DNA of 64,000 nt from Bryopsis sp. KO-2023 (taxonomy: Eukaryota; Chlorophyta; Ulvophyceae; Bryopsidales; Bryopsidaceae). Shown piece after piece: positions 57,415 through 64,000 of the stretch. The notes under the pieces were generated by a model. It saw nothing but the letters and a program-made list of their open reading frames with translations. It had not been told where the DNA came from and ran no database searches. Position 1 is the stretch's first letter. Every line of letters starts with the position of its first letter. Position numbers and translations under genes: made by a program. Where the stretch lies: NCBI GenBank assembly GCA_030272585.1, contig BSYQ01000013.1:2418001-2482000 (forward strand), read 5' to 3'.

Positions 57415-60087
57415 TACGAGTTCTCTGCTGAATGGTTTTTTGTTTGCATGGAACATGGAAAAGAGCTCAAAGCAGCTGAGATGACTTGTGGCGCCGAGGT
57501 GCGCAAAGCGCAGCATCAGCCTGCCAAACATTGTACCGTGGGAGCACCCTTGTGGGGTCCCTCCTCGAACCACGTCACTGGTGCCAGAAACGCGGATCAA
57601 AGACGCATATCCCCTGGATGATCGAGAGAAGGCACCGGTCAGGTAAGTATGTCGATCTGTTAAAACTGCGTTGTTACAATCCCGAAAAACAATGCTCTCC
57701 TGCGTTATTGTGAAAACCCCACCTGCCACCAAATAGGTGTAAAAAAATACCCTCCCAGTCACTTCAGCTTGAAAAAAAAATACAGTTTTGCGCTCTCGTG
57801 GCGCCACGAGATGCCACCACCTTTCAATCAAAATCTCGAGTTTCTGGCGGCGCAAACACATGTTTTTTTCAAATTTCGACCATTTAAAGGATAAGACGTG
57901 CAGTTTTTGGTCTTGGCGTTTCGACGCTCGTGTTGAACGCGCAGGCAACCAAAACAAAAATTACCAGAGCTCTCAGGATAACGATGCCCCCTTCTATAGT
58001 GCGTGTCGATATTCCAACGTGAAGGCCCCGATATGAACACGAACACATACTGTGTTGGCAACACAAGAATGAAAATACACGAAGTTGTCTATCTTTCAGT
58101 TGGTCTCCCAAATATAAAGACTCGGCTGTGTCAACTGAGTTGACCCAACTCCCACAACCATAACCACCAAAGGCACAACATCCTCAACCAATCAACTGGA
58201 ATATCTCACAGAAGTGGGATATCCTCTGGAACATATTGTCTCAACTCGACTCGCATCTCATCAACTTGATGAAAAGCATCGATTGAATCCAGAATAGAGA
58301 GGCGACTTCACAGCAAACAGACTTTTCTTCTTTTACTCCGGGTTATCAACACTATTCACTATTCACTACCTTCGTCGAGGAAAAGGCGCTTCTCCACGAA
58401 ACCGCCACCATTGCGAGCGTTCACGATCCGTGTCGGACCAAAACAAATCGAAAGCAAAGAAACCTCGACCTGCATGATCTGTGGGAAAACAATTTCTGCA
58501 CTCGCACTCAGAACAAGCGATTCTTGCCTTCCCCTATAAGTTATAAGCTATAACACAGCGCTGTTTCTAAGCACTGAGGGGGAGGTTTATGGCGGGTGCA
58601 TATATATATATATGTATGTATACTGCACTGGGGGTTGCAGATGGGTCGCATCGCTATTTCTCCAAACAGAAAATGTCCCATCTCTGAAAACCCAGGGCGT
58701 CACTTCATGTTTCTAGAATAAATGGGAGGAAACCCAGTTCTGGATTGAAACTGTCCTCCTCAGGCTTCCAATTCTTCCTTCTTCCACCTTTTCTGAGTTA
58801 ATGTGGAAGATGCCTTTTTTGGGAAAACCCCACATGGAAATAAAATCGATTTTGAGAAAGGAGAAGTCGGGTTGGGGGGCACTGGAGGGGGAGAAGAAAT
58901 ATTGGTCGATTCTGTCGTGGTTGGCAATTCCCAACTGACTCAGGGGGAGCAAACAAAACACCAGGAAATGCAAGGCCGATACCTTTGAATTTTCTGTGGC
59001 GGCTGACCGCTCAAATTCTGTGGCCAGCACACACCCAGCCAGATGGAATGAGGTCAAAATTTGTGGGATTTTGACTCTGGATCGGAGCTTTGGCCGACAG
59101 GAGTACTCAGAGCCTGACAAAAGCTTGTTTTGGAACAGGTACAACTGGGATATCAACGAGCAGCCGCTGTCTGGTGTGCATCCACAAGAGACCATCATTG
59201 TTCGTATGATCAACGCCAAAGCTTTGTATGGAGGTCGTTTTGAAACTTGCAAGCATTCCTGTTCAGATTGTGCTTTTCTTATTTGCGATTCAGAGATATT
59301 CTTGTGTTTTCTTTCCAAGGGCTGCTGATGCGTTTGATTCTGTAAAATATATATATTATATTATATTATATACGTATATATTATTTATATATTCTGTCAC
59401 TGGCAAGGTGCAGTCCTGAACTTCAGACGGCGGTCGTTTGCCATGTCCATTTGAGTGATTTGGTGGCTGCGACAAACACACTCAGGGAGGATCATGACGG
59501 ACCACAATTTATGGTCGGTCTTCAAATTACAACCTACAGCAAAAGAGAGCCACCACCCTCCATGACGCTAGAACAAGGACAAAAAAGAGTTAAAAACCTT
59601 GTGGTCGGTCTTCATGAACCTGGCGCGACGTTTCAGCAAGTGTAAACTGATTCCTGATTTCACGTGAGCGATCGAAGAACTAGCTGGGGCGAAGGCTGCA
59701 CCGGGCTGAGATTGAGAAGTCTTTAGAATTCAAGCATGGACCTGGAATGAGCCAAGGAATCCGGGTGGATAGAGTCCATCCCAAAAGCATACAGCAACGG
59801 GGGTATATCTTTTGTTTTTCAAGGAAGACTGGGCTGTGCAAGCCCTACAAACCTTGGCGATGGACCAAGTCACAACTTGGATAATAAGCAAATAGGATGG
59901 CGAATGTATCAATTTCTATTCACAGGAAGCTTAAGGTGGTGATGGAGGGTGCGTGTGGGAAAGTGTGTGGGCAGAGAAATGGAGTTTGAACATGTGTTGA
60001 ACATTCGAGTGATTCAAATTTGTTTGTTTGTTTGTTTGATTCAAATTTGACAGAGGAATGTGATGGAAATGCAGAAAGATTGTGGCA
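57415..60087. other. Intergenic, no recognisable gene
   Basis: Several frames of 100-200 residues on both strands (for example 57403-57957 minus, 58713-59318 minus, 58996-59328 plus) show no family resemblance and overlap one another. AT dinucleotide runs lie near 58597 and 59348. A TTTG run near 60023-60037 sits between two copies of GATTCAAATTTG. Confidence 0.5.
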
Positions 60088-60096
60088 GGATTATCG

Positions 60097-60380
60097 GTTT
60101 ATGCCTGTTACTCCGACCCTGTTACTCCGACTTCGTCCATGTCTGACATCGGGATAGCTCTCATGTCTGACAGTCGGCGCGCGCCGGTCTACCTCGCGGT
60201 CGCTCGACGCGCGCCGGTTCGCGCCGGTCTACCCCGCGCTTGTTTAGCCCACTCGCTTGGCGCGCGCCGGTCGCGCTAACCCTAAACCCTAAACCCTAAA
60301 CCCTAAACCCAACCCCCCCTTTTTTTTCGGTCTGACATACAGAGTCGGAGTAACAGGGGTCGGAGTTATGGGGGTACACC
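60097..60380. mobile_element. Small TIR element (MULE-like MITE) carrying telomere-like repeats
   Basis: The 9-mer GGATTATCG occurs at 60088-60096 and 60381-60389 and encloses 284 bp. The two ends are inverted repeats of about 50 bp: the left reads GTTTATGCCTGTTACTCCGA and the complement of the right end reads GGTGTACCCCCATAACTCCG; both continue as ACCC(C)TGTTACTCCGACT and end in GTC-rich sequence. A 9-bp target duplication with long terminal inverted repeats is typical of Mutator-like non-autonomous elements. There is no coding capacity. The core holds four copies of a CGCGCCGGT motif and a telomere-like array. Confidence 0.7.
60280..60310. repeat. Interstitial telomere-like array (CCCTAAA)n
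   Basis: Four exact CCCTAAA units plus CCC, the complement of the plant-type telomere repeat TTTAGGG. It lies inside the small TIR element, not at a chromosome end. Confidence 0.95.
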
Positions 60381-60389
60381 GGATTATCG

Positions 60390-61760
60390 ATGCGTGTCGC
60401 ATTTGGGTGCCCAGACAGTCGCACAGAAAATGCTGAGCAACCAGACCACCATCCACTTGTCGCACAAGGGTGCCCAGACAGACATAGATTGGTGTACAGC
60501 CCCAGCGGCCTTCTCAAGTGTAAACAGCTTCTTCCCCAAAGAACACTGAAGTACGTGTGTGCGACAGGTACAAACAGGTCGGACAGGGGTATATTTCACA
60601 GGGGTATATTTTGATACCAGCATGGGTCCCTGAGACGTCCTTAACGTCTGACAGACAGATGACTGTATACACTCGAGGTAACCACCACTACTGCCGCCGC
60701 CACTGGTTAGAACTAAGAGGTCAACGCTCAGAGCAAGAGAAAGCGAGAGAAGGAGAGTCAAAAGGTTCAAGCCCTAGAGACAGCTGGGTTGGCAAGAGTT
60801 GTTGTATCAGTGGACAGGGAATGGGGAGTGAGTAAGTGGGATCAGAACGAGGAGAAACCTCGGGTTATCGAACTTTAAAAGGAGTGAAGTGAGGGGACGT
60901 TTGTAACTGTTCTTGTTTGGCTACTCTGTGTGCGAACTGTGTGCGTTCCAAGTGCGTGTGAGCGTGTGACCCCACAAGACCCAGCCGAACTCGATAAGGA
61001 AAGTCGTCGACGAAGACGTCACAGTCATCGTCGGGCGGTATCATATTTCCTTCAGTGTCGAATTCCAACAAAAGCACTCTCTGCAGTCTCGAATTGGTTG
61101 TACCATGATCAGTCCGTGTAGTCTCCTGGTGATCATTATGCGTCGAGTCGGATAAGGAGTGGCAGACGGTTCGGTTTCGAGAGAGAGAGACACACAGAGT
61201 CGCGTCGACACGAACACGCACAATCGTAGGGGCTTCCAACAGCCAACCGTGAAACGACTATCTTTTTTTCGAACGACTTTGCTGCAGAAAGACTCTTTTT
61301 ACACTTAAACCAAGACATACAAACAACCACAAAGCCCTTCTTATTTCCTTGCATCCTCTATTCCTGACTGTACTTTCCGCCTAGTCGACTAGGAACTTCG
61401 ACAGCGTGTCGTCTCTGTTCAACCCTTCTTCGAGTCTCTAGAAGGTTAGCCGCGCCTTTGTTGCGCCTTCGTTAACTCTCGCTGCAGTGACGGCTGACGC
61501 CTCACACGAAGTTCCCACTCTCGATGCCAGCTTGTCGACATATCACGTGATCTCTGCCGCCAATGCTGCATCCCTCTCACGTGCTGCATCTCCTGCAGCG
61601 CGACGCTGCTGCGATCTCCGCAGCACTCCCGATGTCAGTCATAGACTGTTGTGCTTGTCTGTTACGGTGTTGCTACACCTCTCTCATCGTTACGCACGGG
61701 GAAGTAATACTATTGTAGTAGTCCTATCACGACTTCTCTCTTGCAGCAGTCGTGCTTTCC
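60390..61760. other. Intergenic, no recognisable gene
   Basis: This region is G+C-richer than the gene-free stretches before it, with many short frames and none recognisable. It ends at the LTR at 61761. Confidence 0.5.
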
Positions 61761-62233
61761 TGTAGCGAATCAGGGTTTCTGACAGCCCTGCAGTACGTCA
61801 GCAGGCTTGCTGACAGTCCTGCAGTACTTTAAGTAGGAGGCTGGCTGCCCTGAGGCAGCGTACAGTCAGTCAGGGTGTGCTGGCAGTGAAGTAGTACGTG
61901 GACTACTGAGCTGGCAGCTAGAATGTTCTAGAAGGTCGCTCAGCACCACAGGAATGGCCGTGGGGCTGAGCTGGGCTCTGATTGAAAGGACTGCAAGGTC
62001 TGATGCCTTGCAGCAGTGATGCAGACTGATGTTACAGCCTATGATCAGTTAGGATCAAGGCTGCTAGGGTATTCTATAAGTTCTTGGGGTTTGAACGTTC
62101 TTGTAACCTTACTTTGGGATTGAACTCCCTTTGTCTCGCTTCCAAGTCGTCTATTCTTTCCCTCCAAGCCGTTCTAGGCTTGCAGTTCACAGCCAGCAGC
62201 CCACAATAGCGGTCTGCAGGCGGATTCACTACA
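61761..62233 (+). repeat. 5' LTR of the third element
   Basis: The boundaries come from the ends: TGTAGCGAATC at the left is an inverted match (10 of 11) to GATTCACTACA at the right, and the primer site follows one base later. A TATA-like TCTATAAG lies near 62074. The second LTR is outside the window, so the left end is inferred. Confidence 0.65.
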
Positions 62234-62234
62234 T

Positions 62235-62246
62235 TGGTTTCGGAGC
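62235..62246 (+). promoter_or_regulatory. Primer-binding site of the third element
   Basis: TGGTTTCGGAGC lies one base after the LTR end and is identical to the primer sites of the elements at 6961-6972 and 22331-22342. Confidence 0.8.
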
Positions 62247-62822
62247 AGGGGCGCAGCAAGACTGTGCAGGGTCGCTGGAGGACCTTGGAAGGCCCCACAG
62301 CCTTGGGAGAGATAGAACTGGAGAGTGCTGTGAGCAGCACATAGAAGCAGCGCACAGGCGCAGCACACAGACGCAGTTTTTGCGTTGTTCAGGGAAGCAG
62401 ACTTGAAAAGTCACAGACGCAGCTGTTGTTTCGTCGAGTTTGGTTGAGTTTCGGCAGACCTTCTGGTGGTAGTGACAGAGTTATTGAAGTGGTTTCTGAC
62501 TCTGAGACGAGTATTTATTCAGAGGACTCAGGAGAGAACCACCCAGAAAGGGTGCTGCCACACACACTGCGTTTTCCTGATACAGTGGTTCGTTTACCTT
62601 CTCCTCTTCGTTTCGCTCAGCCTGTACATATACTTGGACCTGTCAGACACCCTTTGGCAGTGTTGGAACCAGGCGCTCAGAGAGCACCCCCTCACGGTCA
62701 CCGCAGAGCAGAACAGGGTCCAGGGTACTTCAAATACACAGAGTGTACTGATCCCAACTGCAATATATACAGGAATCGCTTGAGAGGACAGCAGGAAAGA
62801 GAACGCAGAGAGCAGCGCAGAG

Positions 62823-64000
62823 ATGGCCGGACAGGACGAGCAACCGCAGATAGGAATGCCGGCCCCAGATCCCTTCGACGTGCAGGGATTGAGGCAGATG
62901 ATTTTGGACATGCAGGAAGAGGTCCAGCACCTGAGACACGTAGCAGCCAACGTGAACGTGCAGATGGACGACGCAGCTCGGAACGCAGTGCACAACAGGA
63001 TGGCACAGCAGCAACCTCCCGCAGCTCTGGGCAGAGCTAGGGCAAAAGGCCCTGACATGTGGTATGGTGATCCACATGATGTTCCCCTCAATGAGTGGCA
63101 AGTCCAGTTGCAGACATACTTTGATGTTACTGCAACCAGGGACAGGGAACAGCAGGTATTAGTGGCTGCAGGATGCTTGAGAGGAGCAGCAGGCACTTGG
63201 TGGAGAGGTCGGTATGAAGCTGCGATGGCAGGACAGCTGAATCTGTCACAGGACGTTCCAGCTTTGGTGACAGCACTCAGACAGCAGTTTGGTAAAACGA
63301 ATGAGAACAAAGACTTCAGGCGGGAATGGTCTCGTCTGAGGCAGGGACGATCTACTGTTGCTGAGTATGTGCATCAGTTCAGAAGACTTATGCTGCAGAT
63401 CAATGACAGCAACGCTGGAGAGCAGCTGTTTCGTTTTGTAGAGGGCCTGAATGATCGTCTGCGAACTAAAGTTGAAATGGAAGATCCTGCAGATCTGGAG
63501 CGTGCGATAGCACTCGCCGCCACTTGGGAAGGTCCACTTGAGGCGTACCGCAGAGAGGGACGCGGAGGTCACAGTCCCAGAGGCAGGCGTGAAGGATCAC
63601 GCAGAGACAGATCAAAGAGCAGAGGCCGATCTTACAGCAGAGGCCGATCCTACAGCAGAGGAAGATCGCAGAGTCGAGGTCGCAGTGCTGGTCGTGGCAG
63701 AACTGACGCAGATCGTGATAGGTATACACCACACCAATATACACCACAATTAGGGGACCGCATGGAGGTTGATGGCCTCCAGCGTAACCGCGTGGGTTTT
63801 GATGTTGGTAGAAACCGAAGCGACAGTCGCAGTAAAAGCAGAGGACGCAGTGGTAGTCCTCGCAGACAGAGGCAGAACAGGAGATCTGGAGAAAGTATCT
63901 CTGCCAGAAGGAGCAGAATGGATGCAGGTCACTCTGCAGCGAATATTGATTGTTACAACTGCGGCAAGAAAGGACATTTTGCTGCAGACTGTCAGGGAAA
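62823..64000 (+). CDS. Gag of the third LTR element, with SR-rich region and zinc knuckle
   Basis: From the ATG at 62823 the frame stays open to the window edge (over 390 residues). It starts with a coiled-coil-like segment (LRQMILDMQEEVQHLRHV), then a Ty3-type gag core (YGDPHDVPLNEWQVQLQTYF, GTWWRGRYE, SRLRQGRSTVAEYVHQFRRL), then from about 63556 to 63930 a region dense in Arg-Ser and Gly-Arg-Ser repeats, and near the end a CCHC knuckle (CYNCGKKGHFAADC). Gag coats the element RNA; basic repeats and the knuckle bind nucleic acid. The true start could lie further up. Confidence 0.8.
   Translation, partial: MAGQDEQPQIGMPAPDPFDVQGLRQMILDMQEEVQHLRHVAANVNVQMDDAARNAVHNRMAQQQPPAALGRARAKGPDMWYGDPHDVPLNEWQVQLQTYFDVTATRDREQQVLVAAGCLRGAAGTWWRGRYEAAMAGQLNLSQDVPALVTALRQQFGKTNENKDFRREWSRLRQGRSTVAEYVHQFRRLMLQINDSNAGEQLFRFVEGLNDRLRTKVEMEDPADLERAIALAATWEGPLEAYRREGRGGHSPRGRREGSRRDRSKSRGRSYSRGRSYSRGRSQSRGRSAGRGRTDADRDRYTPHQYTPQLGDRMEVDGLQRNRVGFDVGRNRSDSRSKSRGRSGSPRRQRQNRRSGESISARRSRMDAGHSAANIDCYNCGKKGHFAADCQG

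Larger units (their letters stand above)
61761..64000 (+). mobile_element. 5' part of a third LTR element (gag type Ty3/Gypsy)
   Basis: An LTR (61761-62233), a primer site (62235-62246), a leader of about 575 bp and a gag frame that runs off the window edge follow one another. The element is cut by the window, so pol and the 3' LTR are not seen and its family is inferred from gag (a Ty3-type core, then a CCHC zinc knuckle). The visible part looks whole. Confidence 0.8.

Noticed and set aside
57403-57957. Minus-strand frame with GGTPQGCSHGTM, reminiscent of a reverse transcriptase GTPQG motif
   Set aside because: No other RT motif lies nearby in any frame, and the residues after GTPQG do not fit.
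58713-59328. A possible gene on either strand
   Set aside because: Overlapping frames on both strands, no motif, signal peptide or clear exon structure.
60280-60310. A real chromosome end
   Set aside because: Only four telomere units are present, sequence continues normally on both sides, and the array lies inside a small TIR element with a target duplication.

Overview
This window is nuclear DNA from a photosynthetic eukaryote, most likely a green alga or a relative on the green-plant side. The signs are intron-rich genes with ordinary GT-AG introns, a fused DHFR-thymidylate synthase (known from plants, algae and many protists), a plastid-type KAS III, a Tas-like aldo-keto reductase with a transit-like leader, a plant-type expansin, and a short array of the plant/algal telomere unit (TTTAGGG). 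The clade cannot be fixed from the sequence alone. No rRNA, complete tRNA or CRISPR array was seen.

Layout. 1-10.6 kb: an older Ty3/Gypsy chromovirus (plus strand) split by a younger, whole-looking chromovirus (minus strand, 311-7348) with identical LTRs and a 5-bp target duplication. 11.2-14.4 kb: cytochrome c1. 16.7-22.5 kb: a second kind of Ty3-like element (minus strand) with short identical LTRs and a 2A-like motif near the start of gag. 23.3-24.1 kb: a secreted Cys-rich peptide gene of six tiny exons. 26.3-29.7 kb: KAS III (minus). 30.2-31.6 kb: two unrecognised plus-strand genes. 33.2-37.9 kb: class I histone deacetylase. 39.8-42.7 kb: expansin with a Pro-rich tail. 42.7-45.8 kb: a gene-free belt of homopolymer runs. 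45.8-49.7 kb: DHFR-TS (minus), head to head with the aldo-keto reductase at 49.9-51.5 kb. 52.7-54.5 kb: a secreted protein of repeated Cys domains (minus). 54.5-60.1 kb: repeats and no recognisable gene. 60.1-60.4 kb: a small terminal-inverted-repeat element with a 9-bp target duplication that carries the telomere-like array. 61.8-64.0 kb: the 5' part (LTR, primer site, gag) of a third LTR element.

The host genes are general housekeeping and cell-surface functions: mitochondrial complex III, plastid fatty acid synthesis, folate and thymidylate synthesis, chromatin deacetylation, wall loosening and two secreted Cys-rich proteins. They do not form one pathway. The least ordinary items are the two secreted Cys-rich genes, the telomere-repeat-bearing small transposon, the 2A-like motif in gag, and one 12-base primer-binding site shared by three otherwise different LTR elements. 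Exon boundaries were placed by eye from reading frame, GT-AG sites and family knowledge. All family assignments are from memory of the families, not from a search.
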